From NCBI GenBank assembly GCA_001580565.1, contig LRBF01000229.1:124001-188000 (forward strand): a stretch of DNA of 64,000 nucleotides, in the 5' to 3' direction. The notes beneath the pieces were generated by a model that did not search any database, was not told where the DNA came from, and was given only the letters and a program-made list of their open reading frames with translations. The translations under genes and the position numbers were made by a program. Position 1 is the stretch's first letter. Each line of letters begins with the position of its first letter. The DNA is from Caballeronia megalochromosomata (GTDB lineage Bacteria > Pseudomonadota > Gammaproteobacteria > Burkholderiales > Burkholderiaceae). Shown here in pieces: positions 1-9,226 of the stretch.

Positions 1-3
1 TCG

Positions 4-237
4 TCAGACGCGAGACGGCGCATCGGGCGTCGCTCGCGCGACGAACGCGATGCAGCGATCACGCGGCATCGTCAGCCGGTCGTGATGCAGGCACAACCGG
101 CTTTCGCCCACGCTCGCGCCGTACGCCGAGCCCAACGATGCAAGCCCGCCGATGCGCTTTTCGAGCAGCGCCCGGTCGTCGGCCCAATGGGCGCATCGTG
201 CGCATTCGGGCTCGCCCGCGCGAGGCGCGGAACTCAT
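4..237 (-). CDS. Small cysteine-containing protein of unknown function
   Basis: This 77-residue soluble protein is not one I recognise. It has no signal peptide or membrane segment. Four cysteine/histidine groups are visible: CARCAHW near residue 12 and LCLHH near residue 49, with a further cysteine near residue 62. This pattern could bind a metal or be redox active. Its ATG overlaps the stop of the upstream YeiH-type gene by four bases (ATGA at 234-237), so it is probably translated coupled to the exporter. A role with the exporter is inference only. Confidence 0.6.
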   Translation of the reverse strand: MSSAPRAGEPECARCAHWADDRALLEKRIGGLASLGSAYGASVGESRLCLHHDRLTMPRDRCIAFVARATPDAPSRV

Positions 238-1646
238 TGCCCGAGCGCCGACCAGTACGGCGCGAAGAGATGCACCGACAGCAGATAGCCGATAACGACG
301 TTCACCGCGACGCCCGCCGTGAAGGCCGCGAGCGGCCTCGCGCCCGTTCCGGCGAGCGTCGAGAAGCGCGTCGTCAGCCCGATGCTCAGGAAGCAGAACG
401 TGAAGGCCCAGGTGCGCAACGCGACGATCGGCGCGACGAACGCGGGCGTCACGACGCTGCGATAGTCCGCGAGCGTGTAGTGCGACGCGATCCACGTGAC
501 GATCGCCGAAGCGACGACGAAGCCAATCACGAATTTCGGAAAGCGCGTCCAGATTTCGCGCGCGCTCGGCTTCGCCTGCACACCGTCGGCGCCGCGGTCC
601 CAGCGCGTGGTCGCGATGATCGCCAGCACGAAGGCCCAGATGCCGATCCAGATATCGCGCCCGACGACCTTCATCAACACGAAGGCCTGCAGCGATGCAT
701 CCGGCGCGCCGGCCACGACGCCGGGCGCATGCCGCGCGAAATCGCCGTACGCCTGCGCGGCGGCGATGCCGGCGGCATCGGCGAATTCGGAGGTGCCGAT
801 CCACGCGCCCGCGACGCCCGTTGGCAGGCCGAGCGCGCGCGAGACGGCGGGCAGCGCGAACACCATGACGATCGCCCACACGACCACCAGCGTGATCGCC
901 ACCGACGCCTGTTCGCGCCGCGCCCGCACGGCGCCCGCGATTGCGATCGCCGCCGACACCCCGCAGACCGCGCCGCCCACGCCCAGCACCGCGGCGAAGC
1001 GCTTGTCGATGGCGAGCGTGCGCGCCACGCCATAGATCACGAAGAAGGTCACGAGCGACACGATGGTCGCCTGTCCGATCGCGACCGGTCCCGCCCACAC
1101 GATCAGCGTGAGCGGCAGCGTCGCGCCGAGCAGCACGATGCCGACCTTGATGTAGAACTCGACGCGCAACGCCGGCGCGAGCCACGCGGGCAAGCCGAAC
1201 AGGTTCGACACAATCAGCCCGAGCGCCAGCGCGATCAGCGGCGGTTCGAGGTTATACCGGCTCGCCTGCGCCCATGCGCCCGCCGCGAAGATGAGCGCCG
1301 AAACGACGAAGACGACGAGAAAGCCCGCGAGAAACTTCCCGACAGGCAGGCCCAGCGCGGCGATGGCAACCGAAAACACGGCCGCGAACGCGACGAACAG
1401 CGCGACATAACTGCTCGCATGCCTGCCGAGATCGCCCGCGAGCTGGCCGAAGCCCGACCATTTCGCCGGCGCGACAGCCAGCCATTTGATGCTGCCGCCC
1501 GAGGCGAACAGCGCATACGCGACGATGATCGCGAAGAGGCCGATGGCGACCGCCCACCAGTCCTCCGAGCCGAACGGCCTGCGTGCCTCGCTCAACGGTG
1601 CGGCGTCGGCCGCGACGGCGTCGCCGGCTATCGATCTGTTGCTCAT
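234..1646 (-). CDS. YeiH/YadS-type putative sulfate exporter family membrane protein
   Basis: A 470-residue polytopic inner-membrane protein of the conserved-hypothetical-698 (YeiH) family, annotated in many proteobacteria as a putative sulfate exporter. Hydrophobic segments run from about residue 30 to the C-terminus, with the family's glycine/alanine-rich helices and the GGAVCGVSAAIA segment in the middle. The ATG at 1646 has a good purine-rich ribosome site (GGGGGAAAG). It lies next to a sulfonate-use cluster, which fits a role in sulfur oxyanion balance, although the substrate has not been shown for most members. It is translationally coupled to the small downstream gene. Confidence 0.8.
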   Translation of the reverse strand: MSNRSIAGDAVAADAAPLSEARRPFGSEDWWAVAIGLFAIIVAYALFASGGSIKWLAVAPAKWSGFGQLAGDLGRHASSYVALFVAFAAVFSVAIAALGLPVGKFLAGFLVVFVVSALIFAAGAWAQASRYNLEPPLIALALGLIVSNLFGLPAWLAPALRVEFYIKVGIVLLGATLPLTLIVWAGPVAIGQATIVSLVTFFVIYGVARTLAIDKRFAAVLGVGGAVCGVSAAIAIAGAVRARREQASVAITLVVVWAIVMVFALPAVSRALGLPTGVAGAWIGTSEFADAAGIAAAQAYGDFARHAPGVVAGAPDASLQAFVLMKVVGRDIWIGIWAFVLAIIATTRWDRGADGVQAKPSAREIWTRFPKFVIGFVVASAIVTWIASHYTLADYRSVVTPAFVAPIVALRTWAFTFCFLSIGLTTRFSTLAGTGARPLAAFTAGVAVNVVIGYLLSVHLFAPYWSALGQ

Positions 1647-1852
1647 CGCTTTCCCCCTGTGTGCGCTGCGGGTAACGCTTCAGTATGAAATCCTCTGCCG
1701 CGCGGCGGAAATGACTTTTTTGTCTTTCGATATAGCCATCGATCATGCTGGCTCGTTGCTTCGCGCCAGTGAGGCGCAAAGCAGTTATCGTTGATGACGC
1801 GCGGCGAGCGTACAACGCACCGGCGAAACCGTCACGATCAGGAGATAGCGCA

Positions 1853-3028
1853 ATGAGTCGCACCGAAGACGCCACCTGGCTCGAACCGCTGAACGCGGTC
1901 CTGCATGAATGGGCAAAGACCGCCGCCGCGCGCGACAAATCCGGTGGCACCGCCTTTCACGAGCGCCGCCTTCTGCGCGAGAGCGGCCTGCTCAGGCTTT
2001 CGGTGCCCGTGGAATTCGGCGGCGACGGCGCCCACTGGTCGACGACACTCGATGTCGTGCGGCGCATGGCGCAGGTCGACAGCTCGCTCGCGCATCTGTT
2101 CGCGTTCCATCATCTGCAACTGGCGACCATCCGTCTGTTCGGCAGCGCCGCGCAGGTTCGCCGCTGGCTCGGTGAGACCATCGCGCAGGGGTGGTTCTGG
2201 GGCAACGCGCTCAATCCGCTCGACAAGAACACGCGCGCCCTGCCCGATGGCGCCGGCGGTCATGTCTTCGACGGCCGCAAGAGCTTCTGCTCCGGCGCGC
2301 GCGATTCGGACCAGTTGCTCGCTTCCGCCTTCGACGCCGACGGGCGTCTGCTCATCGGCGTGACGCCGACGAATCGCGCGGGCATCACCGTGCTCGACGA
2401 CTGGGACAATATGGGGCAGCGTCAGACGGACAGCGGCACGGTGCTGTTCGAGCGCGTGCCCATCGCGGCGGACGAACTGCTGTTGCAGCCCGGACCGCTC
2501 TCCAGCCCGTTCGCCACGCTGCGGCCGCTGCTCGCGCAGTCGATCCTGAGCCATATCTATCTGGGCATCGGCGAAGGCGCACTGCAGGCCGCGCGCGATG
2601 CGACGCTCGCGCAGACGCGGCCGTGGATTGCATCGAGCGCCGAGCGTCCCGCCGATGATCCCTACGTGCTCGCGCATTACGGCGACTTCTGGGTCGCGCT
2701 CGAAGGCGCACGCCTCCTTGTCGAACGGGCGATGCAGGCGTTCGACCGCGCCTGGTCGCGCGGACTCGACCTGACCGAACAGGAACGCGGCGAAGTGGCC
2801 GTCGCGGTGGCGGCATCGAAAGTGGCGGCGGCGCGCGCGGGGCTGGAGGTCGCGCATCGCATGTTCGAGACGACGGGCGCGCGCTCGACCACCGCGGCAT
2901 TGCGCCTCGACCGCTTCTGGCGCAACGTGCGTGTGCATACGCTGCACGATCCGATCGACTACAAGGTGCGTGAGTTGGGAGACTGGGCGCTCAACGGGCG
3001 GATTCCGAAGCCTTCGTTTTATTCGTGA
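1853..3028 (+). CDS. Acyl-CoA dehydrogenase-like flavoprotein (SfnB/DszC-type)
   Basis: This 391-residue protein has the acyl-CoA dehydrogenase fold: a helical N-terminal domain, a central beta domain (WDNMGQRQTDSGTV near residue 185) and a helical C-terminus. That central motif and the lack of a clear acyl-CoA catalytic glutamate fit the DszC/SfnB branch, in which flavin-dependent enzymes act on organosulfur compounds. The chosen ATG has AGGAG at 1840-1844, eight bases upstream; the longer open frame has no such site. It lies just upstream of tauABC in the same direction, so a role in releasing sulfur from imported sulfonates or sulfones is likely. The substrate is unknown. Confidence 0.8.
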   Translation: MSRTEDATWLEPLNAVLHEWAKTAAARDKSGGTAFHERRLLRESGLLRLSVPVEFGGDGAHWSTTLDVVRRMAQVDSSLAHLFAFHHLQLATIRLFGSAAQVRRWLGETIAQGWFWGNALNPLDKNTRALPDGAGGHVFDGRKSFCSGARDSDQLLASAFDADGRLLIGVTPTNRAGITVLDDWDNMGQRQTDSGTVLFERVPIAADELLLQPGPLSSPFATLRPLLAQSILSHIYLGIGEGALQAARDATLAQTRPWIASSAERPADDPYVLAHYGDFWVALEGARLLVERAMQAFDRAWSRGLDLTEQERGEVAVAVAASKVAAARAGLEVAHRMFETTGARSTTAALRLDRFWRNVRVHTLHDPIDYKVRELGDWALNGRIPKPSFYS

Positions 3029-3153
3029 GCGCGAGCGGTGCGCCGTGCATATAGGTAGCGCGCTGCGCGTCATTTGCTACGCATAAATGATTCGTAGCCG
3101 CGGCACGCGAACTGCCTATAGTCGAAGGCTTCTCCATCACTTGCGTCCGCTCC

Positions 3154-4188
3154 ATGAAACATACGATCCATCGCCGCACGCTCGTCGCCGGCGCCGCTTC
3201 CCTCATGCTTGCCGCCCTCGTTTTCGCGCCCGTTCACGCGAAGGCCGAAACACGCGAGGTGGTCATCGGCTATCAGGACATGGTGGTGCCCTGGCGCTAT
3301 GCGCAGGCAAGCGGGGCCGTCGAGAAGGCCACGGGTTACAAGGTCACGTATCGCAAGCTCGGCAGCGGCGCGGATGTCATTCGCGCGCTCGCGTCGGGCT
3401 CGATACAAGTGGGCGAAGCGGGATCCAGCCCGATCGCGGCGGGACTCTCGCAGGGCGTCGATCTCTCGCTGTTCTGGATTCTCGACAACATCAACGATGC
3501 TGAAGCGCTCGTCGCGCGCAACGGCTCGGGCGTGAGCAGGCTCAGCGATCTGAAGGGCAAGACGCTCGGCGTGCCGTATGTGTCGACGTCGCATTTCCAT
3601 GCGCTCGTCGCGTTGCAGCAGGCGGGCGTCGATCCGTCGACGGTCAGGATCGTGAATCTGCGTCCGCCCGAAGTGGCCGCGGCGTGGGAGCGCGGCAACA
3701 TCGACGCGACTTACATCTGGGACCCGGTGCTCGCCAAGGCCAAGCAGAGCGGCCGCGTGCTCATCACGTCGGGCGAGGTGGCGAAGGAATCGGGCAAGGC
3801 GACCTTTGACGGCATCGTCGCATCGCGCAAGTTCGCGCAGGACAATCCCGCCTTCCTGGCCGGCCTCGTCAAGGTACTCGCCGATACCGACGCGCAATAC
3901 CGCGATCACAAGGCGGACTGGACCGCAGCCTCGAAACAGGTGCAGGCCGTCGCGCAGGAATCCGGCGCGAATGCCGCCGACGTGCCCGCGAGTCTCGCGC
4001 TCTACGCCTTCCCGAGCGCGGGCGAGCAGGCGTCGCCGAGCTGGCTCGGCGGCGGGCAGCAATCCGGCGCGGCAAAGTCGCTCGCCGCCACAGCGCAGTT
4101 TCTCAAGCAGCAGGGCACGATCCAGAACGTGCTCGCGGATTACTCCACGGGTGTCGATCCGCGCTTCGCGCAGCAGGCCGCGAAATGA
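3154..4188 (+). CDS. tauA: Taurine/sulfonate ABC transporter periplasmic binding protein
   Basis: A 344-residue TauA-family binding protein. Residues 1-30 form a signal peptide ending AKA. The mature part shows the family's GYQDMVVPWRYAQASG start, the ALASGSIQVGEAGSSPIA ligand-site region near residues 79-96, and the DATYIWDP hinge region near residue 185. It should deliver taurine or a similar sulfonate to the TauBC membrane complex. Its stop overlaps the tauB start (ATGA at 4185-4188). No tauD dioxygenase follows, which is unlike the Escherichia coli operon. Confidence 0.88.
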   Translation: MKHTIHRRTLVAGAASLMLAALVFAPVHAKAETREVVIGYQDMVVPWRYAQASGAVEKATGYKVTYRKLGSGADVIRALASGSIQVGEAGSSPIAAGLSQGVDLSLFWILDNINDAEALVARNGSGVSRLSDLKGKTLGVPYVSTSHFHALVALQQAGVDPSTVRIVNLRPPEVAAAWERGNIDATYIWDPVLAKAKQSGRVLITSGEVAKESGKATFDGIVASRKFAQDNPAFLAGLVKVLADTDAQYRDHKADWTAASKQVQAVAQESGANAADVPASLALYAFPSAGEQASPSWLGGGQQSGAAKSLAATAQFLKQQGTIQNVLADYSTGVDPRFAQQAAK

Positions 4189-4964
4189 CGTCGCTTTCCA
4201 TCCGCAATCTCGGCGTCACTTACGAAGGCGCGAACGCACCTGCGTTGAAGGGCGTCGATTTGCAGATCGGCAGCGGCGAGTTCGTGGTGGCGCTCGGCGC
4301 ATCGGGCTGCGGCAAGACCACGCTGCTGAATTGTCTCGCCGGCTTTCTGGAGCCAGGCGAAGGCGAGGCCTCGCTCAACGGCGAGCCGATCGCCGGGCCC
4401 GGCGCGGAGCGCGGCGTCGTGTTCCAGAAACATGCGCTGATGCCGTGGCTGAATGTCATCGACAACGTCGCGCTCGGCCTGCGCTTTCGCGGCGTGAAGC
4501 GCGACGCGCGTTACGAGATCGCGCGCCGCACGCTGGCGCTCGTCGGCCTCGCGCAGCATGAGCACGCGAAGGTCTACGCGCTCTCGGGCGGCATGCAGCA
4601 GCGCGTCGGGATTGCGCGCGCGCTCGCGAGCGACCCCGAAGTGCTGCTGATGGACGAGCCGATGGGCGCGCTCGACGCCCTCACGCGCGAAAACGTGCAG
4701 GAGCTGGTGCTCGACGTGTGGGCGCGTACCGGCAAGACGGTGTTCTTCATCACGCACAGCGTGGAGGAAGCGCTCTTCCTGGCAACGCGGCTCGTCCTCA
4801 TGACGCCCGGTCCGGGGCGCATCGAGGAAGTGCACGAGTTGCCGTTCTCGCGCGAGTACATCCGCAACCGCGATGCCCGCGCCGTGAAATCGTCGCCCGC
4901 GTTCATCGAATGGCGCGAGCGGCTGACGCACCGCCTGCATCGCACCGACACGGAGGTGGTGTGA
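4185..4964 (+). CDS. tauB: Taurine/sulfonate ABC transporter ATPase
   Basis: A 259-residue ABC ATPase that powers sulfonate import at the inner-membrane face. It has Walker A GASGCGKTT near residue 38, a Q-loop (VVFQKHALMPW), signature LSGGMQQR and Walker B VLLMDEPMGALD, followed by a switch histidine in FFITHSVEEA. The length is normal for TauB/SsuB. It overlaps tauA by four bases and tauC by four bases (GTGA), so the three are one translation unit. Confidence 0.9.
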   Translation: MTSLSIRNLGVTYEGANAPALKGVDLQIGSGEFVVALGASGCGKTTLLNCLAGFLEPGEGEASLNGEPIAGPGAERGVVFQKHALMPWLNVIDNVALGLRFRGVKRDARYEIARRTLALVGLAQHEHAKVYALSGGMQQRVGIARALASDPEVLLMDEPMGALDALTRENVQELVLDVWARTGKTVFFITHSVEEALFLATRLVLMTPGPGRIEEVHELPFSREYIRNRDARAVKSSPAFIEWRERLTHRLHRTDTEVV

Positions 4965-5836
4965 CCCGGCCCGCTCAGGACGTCCCGCTGGCGCGCGCCG
5001 CAACGACGCCACGCGCCACCCGGTCCGCTGCCCGTCCGAAACGGCGCGCACGCTATCGCGGCATGCCGGGCGCGGGCCCGACCGCGCTGCCCAGCGCGCT
5101 GAGCGTCGCGACGATCGCGCTGCTCTGGTGGGCCGCCACGCATTTCCAATGGCTGCCGCCGCTGTTTCTGCCCTCGCCCGAAGCCGTCTGGCAGGCATTC
5201 ATCGACGCGTTGCATGGACGGCTTCAGGGCGGCCTGCCGCTCTCCGAGCATCTGCTGTGGAGCGCCATTCGCGTGTTCGGCGCGTTCGCGCTGGCGGTGG
5301 TCACGGCGGTGCCGGTCGGCATTCTGATGGGCGTGAGCCGCATTGCGCGCGGCGTGCTCGATCCGCCGCTGGAGTTCTATCGGCCGCTGCCGCCGCTCGC
5401 CTATCTGCCGCTCGTCGTCATCTACTTTGGGATCGACGAGACCGCGAAGATCGTCGTGATCTGGCTCGCCTGCTTCGCGCCCATCGCGATGGCCGCGCGC
5501 GCCGGCGCGAGGAGCGCGACCGCCGAGCAGGTGAACGCGGCGTGGTCGCTCGGTGCGCGCTTCACGCAGGTGGTCCGGCACGTCGTGCTGCCCGCCGCGC
5601 TGCCCGAGATACTGACGGGCCTGCGCATCGCCGTGGGCTTCGGCTGGACCACGCTCGTCGCCGCCGAGATGGTCGCCGCCAGCGCGGGCCTCGGGCAGAT
5701 GGTGCTCAATGCATCGAGTTTTCTGCGCACCGACGTGGTGGTGATGGGCATCGTGCTGATCGGCGCGATCGCATGGATCTTCGACTTCGGCATGCGGGCG
5801 CTGGAGCGGCGGCTCGTGCCGTGGAAAGGACGCTGA
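4961..5836 (+). CDS. tauC: Taurine/sulfonate ABC transporter permease
   Basis: A 291-residue inner-membrane permease of the SsuC/TauC type. A basic cytoplasmic leader of about 45 residues precedes the first membrane helix (LSVATIALLWWAA). The FYRPLPPLAYLPLVVIYFGI segment is highly characteristic of this family and precedes the EAA-type coupling loop. The GTG start at 4961 is chosen because it overlaps the tauB stop (GTGA). An open frame continues further upstream but lies inside tauB. It should form the sulfonate channel with TauB. Confidence 0.88.
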   Translation: MTRPAQDVPLARAATTPRATRSAARPKRRARYRGMPGAGPTALPSALSVATIALLWWAATHFQWLPPLFLPSPEAVWQAFIDALHGRLQGGLPLSEHLLWSAIRVFGAFALAVVTAVPVGILMGVSRIARGVLDPPLEFYRPLPPLAYLPLVVIYFGIDETAKIVVIWLACFAPIAMAARAGARSATAEQVNAAWSLGARFTQVVRHVVLPAALPEILTGLRIAVGFGWTTLVAAEMVAASAGLGQMVLNASSFLRTDVVVMGIVLIGAIAWIFDFGMRALERRLVPWKGR

Positions 5837-5865
5837 GCCGCCCGCATCGGTGCGCGTGAGCGCCG

Positions 5866-6087
5866 CTACCCGCGACGTCTGCCGTGGAAAATCTCGCGCC
5901 CCGCATACACGGACATGAAGATACCCACGAGCAAGGCCGCGACGCCGAGCGACTGATCAACCGTGTCGTGCCAGGAAATCGCGCCGTGACACCACAGCGC
6001 CACGCCGATCGCCGTCATGATCAATCCGAACGCGAGTCCCCATCCGGGCCCGCCCGTTGACGACCTGATCTGGTGTGCCATTTTCAT
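5866..6087 (-). CDS. Small two-helix membrane protein
   Basis: A 73-residue protein of unknown function with two predicted membrane helices, around residues 16-34 (LAFGLIMTAIGVALWCHG) and 45-62 (LGVAALLVGIFMSVYAG), and a basic C-terminus (GRRRG). The ATG at 6087 is preceded by GGAGGG with good spacing. It runs against the tau operon and lies between the two sulfonate gene groups. No function can be inferred from the sequence. Confidence 0.6.
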   Translation of the reverse strand: MKMAHQIRSSTGGPGWGLAFGLIMTAIGVALWCHGAISWHDTVDQSLGVAALLVGIFMSVYAGREIFHGRRRG

Positions 6088-6352
6088 CCGATCCCTCCGT
6101 TACGACTGCAGATGCGACAGTCCGACAGCACGAAACCATTCGCGCCCGCCTCCACATCTTCCTGCAGGCGTGCGGCCACCGTCTGTGCGTCGCCGACCAG
6201 AAAGGCATGCACATCATCGGTGCGACGTGAAGCACGAACGCGAAGCAAAAGCATATGAAGCCGACAGCGATAGCGTTATCTCCATTACTACGTTGGTTCG
6301 CATGCGTCTTCGCTCTAGCATCTGAGCTCCTGAAACACCTCCGATTCCCGTC

Positions 6353-7342
6353 ATGTCCAAGAATAGAACAATCGCTGACCGTCGCGCTTTCCTGTCCTTC
6401 TCCGTCCGCGCCGCGACGAGTGCAGCCGCATTCGCCGCGATGCCCGCTGCGTTCGCGCAACAGGGCGCGTCGGGACAGCCACGCGTGCTTCGAATCGGCA
6501 ACCAGAAAGGCTATCTGAACCTGCTCAAGGGACGCGCCACGCTCGAAAAGCGGCTGGCTCCGCTCAACGTCTCCGTGAGCTGGACGGAGTTCTCCGCCGG
6601 CCCCGTGCAACTGGAAGCGCTCAACGTCGGCTCGATCGATTTCGGCGACGTCGGCGAAGCGCCGCCCATCTTCGCGCAGGCCGCCGGCGCGCCGCTCGCC
6701 TATGTCGCGGCGACGCCCACGCGGCCGCGATCCGAAGCCGTGCTCGTCCCGGCGCAATCGTCCATCAGGACCGTGACGGATCTGAAGGGCAAGCGGGTCG
6801 CGCTGAACAAGGGCAGCAACGTCCACTACTTTCTCGTGAAACTCCTGCACCAGCATGGCCTTCAATACGGCGACGTCGAACTGGCCTTCCTCGCCCCCGC
6901 CGATGCGCGCGCCGCCTTCGAGCGCGGCTCCATCGATGCGTGGGTCATCTGGGACCCGTTCCTGGCCGCGGCGCAGAAGTCGCTGAACGCGCGCATCGTG
7001 GCGGACGCGAGCGGCGTGGTCGGCAATCGCGCTTACTACTTTTCGTCGCAGGGTTATGTGGCGAAGAATCCCGATGTGATCCGCATCGTCATCGAGGAAA
7101 TCAAGGCGGTCGATCAGTGGGGCAAACAGCATCCCGACGAACTCGCGAGCGAACTCGCGCGGCTTTGGGGCCTGCCCAAATCCGTCGTCGATCTCGCGGT
7201 GAGCCGGCAGGTATTCGGCACCGAGGCCATTACGCGAAGCATCATCGGCGAGCAGCAGCAGATCGCCGATACCTTCACCCAGCTCGGGCTCATACCGAAG
7301 CACGTCGATGTGCTCAGGGCCGCGCCGCCCGATCTCGCCTGA
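6353..7342 (+). CDS. ssuA: Aliphatic sulfonate-type ABC transporter binding protein
   Basis: A 329-residue periplasmic solute-binding protein of the SsuA type. The N-terminus carries a twin-arginine-like stretch (DRRAFLSF) and ends near AAFAQ, so export by Tat or Sec is possible. Mature motifs include GNQKGYLNLLKGR, VGSIDFGDVGEAPPIFAQAAGAP and DAWVIWDPFLAA, all typical of sulfonate binders. It has no ATPase or permease of its own here and may use TauBC or a transporter elsewhere. The exact ligand is unknown; assignment to the SsuA family is firmer than the gene symbol. Confidence 0.75.
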   Translation: MSKNRTIADRRAFLSFSVRAATSAAAFAAMPAAFAQQGASGQPRVLRIGNQKGYLNLLKGRATLEKRLAPLNVSVSWTEFSAGPVQLEALNVGSIDFGDVGEAPPIFAQAAGAPLAYVAATPTRPRSEAVLVPAQSSIRTVTDLKGKRVALNKGSNVHYFLVKLLHQHGLQYGDVELAFLAPADARAAFERGSIDAWVIWDPFLAAAQKSLNARIVADASGVVGNRAYYFSSQGYVAKNPDVIRIVIEEIKAVDQWGKQHPDELASELARLWGLPKSVVDLAVSRQVFGTEAITRSIIGEQQQIADTFTQLGLIPKHVDVLRAAPPDLA

Positions 7343-7350
7343 GGGCCGCG

Positions 7351-8235
7351 TCAGTTGGCGGCACTCAATTCATCCACTTTCGATAGAAAGAACTTCAGCA
7401 CGGGCGACGCATTGGACCGGCTATAGCCGATCGCGAGATCGACGGTGGGCGCTTCGCCCTCCAGCGGCCGGCTCACCACCGACCACGGCAGCAGATTGTT
7501 CGCGTACTCGGGCATCAGCGAGAGCCCGCGCGTGGAGGCGACGAGCGACATGGCCATCGCGAGATTGTCCACGCCATGCACGGGCTTCGGGTCGATGCCG
7601 TGCTCCCGCAGATATCCCGCGACGACATCGTGCAGAACGCGCGCCTTGTTCGACGCCATGACGAAGGTCTCGCCCCGCAGGTCCGACGGACCGATCGCCG
7701 GTTTCGCCGTCAGCCTGTGGTCGCTCGGCATCAGCACGATCAGTTTCTCGCGATAGACCACGTGGTAATCGAGGTCGAGCCCCGGCTCCCTGCGCACGAA
7801 CGCAAGGTCGAGCTTGCCGCGCGCCACAGCGTCGGCGAGATCGGGCGAGTAGCCGCTCGATACCGTCACGTCGATGTTCGGCAACTCGTCGCGCAGCACC
7901 CGCATGGCGCGCGGCAGCCACGTCATTTCCTGGCCCGTCAGAAAGCCGAGTGCGAAAACCTGCTTGGCGGGACTCGCGGCGCGGCGCGCCGCCTCGACGG
8001 CGGCGTCGACCTGGGCGAGCGCCAGTCGCGCGTGGTCGAGAAACGCCTTTCCGGATGCAGTCAGCTCGACGCCGCGCGCACTGCGGCTGAACAGTTCGGC
8101 CCGCACTTCATCCTCGAGATCGCGAATCTGCCGGCTGAGCGATGGCTGCGACGTGAACAGCCGTTGCTCGGCGGCGACCGTGAGGCTGCCCGTTTCCGCG
8201 ACGGCAACGAAATAGCGCAGATGGCGTAGCTCCAT
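7351..8235 (-). CDS. LysR-family transcriptional regulator (CatM/BenM-like)
   Basis: A 294-residue LysR regulator. The winged helix-turn-helix is at the N-terminus (MELRHLRYFVAVAETGSLTVAA, recognition helix SQPSLSRQIRDLE), and a two-lobed effector domain begins near residue 90. The MELRHLRYF start and the length resemble the CatM/BenM/HcaR group. It is divergent from the short-chain dehydrogenase gene at 8440 across about 200 bases, the classic LysR layout, so that gene is its most likely target. The sulfonate-binding gene converges on it. Confidence 0.82.
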   Translation of the reverse strand: MELRHLRYFVAVAETGSLTVAAEQRLFTSQPSLSRQIRDLEDEVRAELFSRSARGVELTASGKAFLDHARLALAQVDAAVEAARRAASPAKQVFALGFLTGQEMTWLPRAMRVLRDELPNIDVTVSSGYSPDLADAVARGKLDLAFVRREPGLDLDYHVVYREKLIVLMPSDHRLTAKPAIGPSDLRGETFVMASNKARVLHDVVAGYLREHGIDPKPVHGVDNLAMAMSLVASTRGLSLMPEYANNLLPWSVVSRPLEGEAPTVDLAIGYSRSNASPVLKFFLSKVDELSAAN

Positions 8236-8439
8236 GCTCCCTCCTCATACGCTGCGTTTGCGGGCCATGCTTCCGAGGCATGGCAGCCAGCCTACAAAGT
8301 CTTTTTTCTTTGTGCAAGCGAAGCCTAGATTGCATACCAGCAGACGCAACGGACGCATTTCGAGCCAGCAAGGCGGCGTTCGAGCCATACGCGAATGTTA
8401 TCGCCGTACATCCGCCAATCAAGGAAAAGGAGTCTAGCC

Positions 8440-9186
8440 ATGAATAACCTCGCCGGAAAAACCGCGCTCGTGACGGGCGCATCCCGCGGCATCGGCCGCG
8501 CCGTCGCGCTCGCGCTGGGCCGCGCCGGTGCGCGCGTGCTCGTGCATTACGCCAGCAACGAGGCCGCCGCCGACGCGACCGTCGCCGACATCATCGCGGG
8601 CGGCGGGCACGCGCAGAAGGTCGCCGCCGATCTGCGAAACGCCGACGGTCCGCACGCGCTCGCCAGCCAGGTGCGCGCCGTGGTCGGCGGACGGCTCGAC
8701 GTGCTGGTCGCGAACGCGGGCATCGCGAATGCCGCGAGCATCGAAGACACGACTGTCGAAGACTTCGACGCGCTTTTCGCCGTCAACGTGCGCGCGCCGT
8801 TCTTTCTCGTCCAGCAGCTTCTGCCGATACTCTCCCACGGCAGCAGCGTCGTGCTGCTTTCGTCGCTGGCGGCGCACGCGTCGGTTGGCCAACTGGCCGC
8901 GTACGCAGCGACCAAAGGCGCGGTCGATACGCTCGTGCGGCACTTCGCCTCCGCGCTCGGCGAGCGTGGCGTGCGCGTGAACGCAGTCGCGCCGGGCGTC
9001 GTCGCGACCGACATGTCGAGCTTCGCAACCACCGACGAAGGCCGCGACTACACGCTGAGCATGCAGGCGCTGAAGCGCATTGCGCAGCCCGACGATATCG
9101 CCGGTGCCGTCACGTTCCTTGCCTCCGACCAGGCGAGCTGGATCACGGGCGATACGCTGCGCGTCGATGGCGGATCGAAGCTCTGA
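8440..9186 (+). CDS. Short-chain dehydrogenase/reductase
   Basis: A 248-residue classical SDR. It has the cofactor motif TGASRGIG near residue 13, NAGIAN for the structural motif, a catalytic serine in the LLSSLAAHAS region and YAATKGAV as the YxxxK motif. The C-terminus (ITGDTLRVDGGSKL) is also standard. The start is fixed by AAGGAG at 8427-8432, seven bases upstream of the ATG. The substrate is unknown. It is divergent from a LysR gene that probably controls it. Confidence 0.82.
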   Translation: MNNLAGKTALVTGASRGIGRAVALALGRAGARVLVHYASNEAAADATVADIIAGGGHAQKVAADLRNADGPHALASQVRAVVGGRLDVLVANAGIANAASIEDTTVEDFDALFAVNVRAPFFLVQQLLPILSHGSSVVLLSSLAAHASVGQLAAYAATKGAVDTLVRHFASALGERGVRVNAVAPGVVATDMSSFATTDEGRDYTLSMQALKRIAQPDDIAGAVTFLASDQASWITGDTLRVDGGSKL

Positions 9187-9188
9187 GC

Positions 9189-9219
9189 ATCCGGATTTAT
9201 CGATAAGGAATCCGGATTT
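9189..9219. repeat. Nested palindromes with a 10-bp direct repeat between convergent genes
   Basis: ATCCGGATTT occurs at 9189-9198 and again at 9210-9219. Each copy contains the self-complementary ATCCGGAT, and the perfect palindrome TTATCGATAA lies between them at 9197-9206. The two outer copies can pair into an 8-bp stem. The site sits between the stop codons of the SDR and ArsR genes, so it may be a bidirectional terminator, although the T-tract is weak. Confidence 0.5.
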
Positions 9220-9226
9220 GTTCTTG

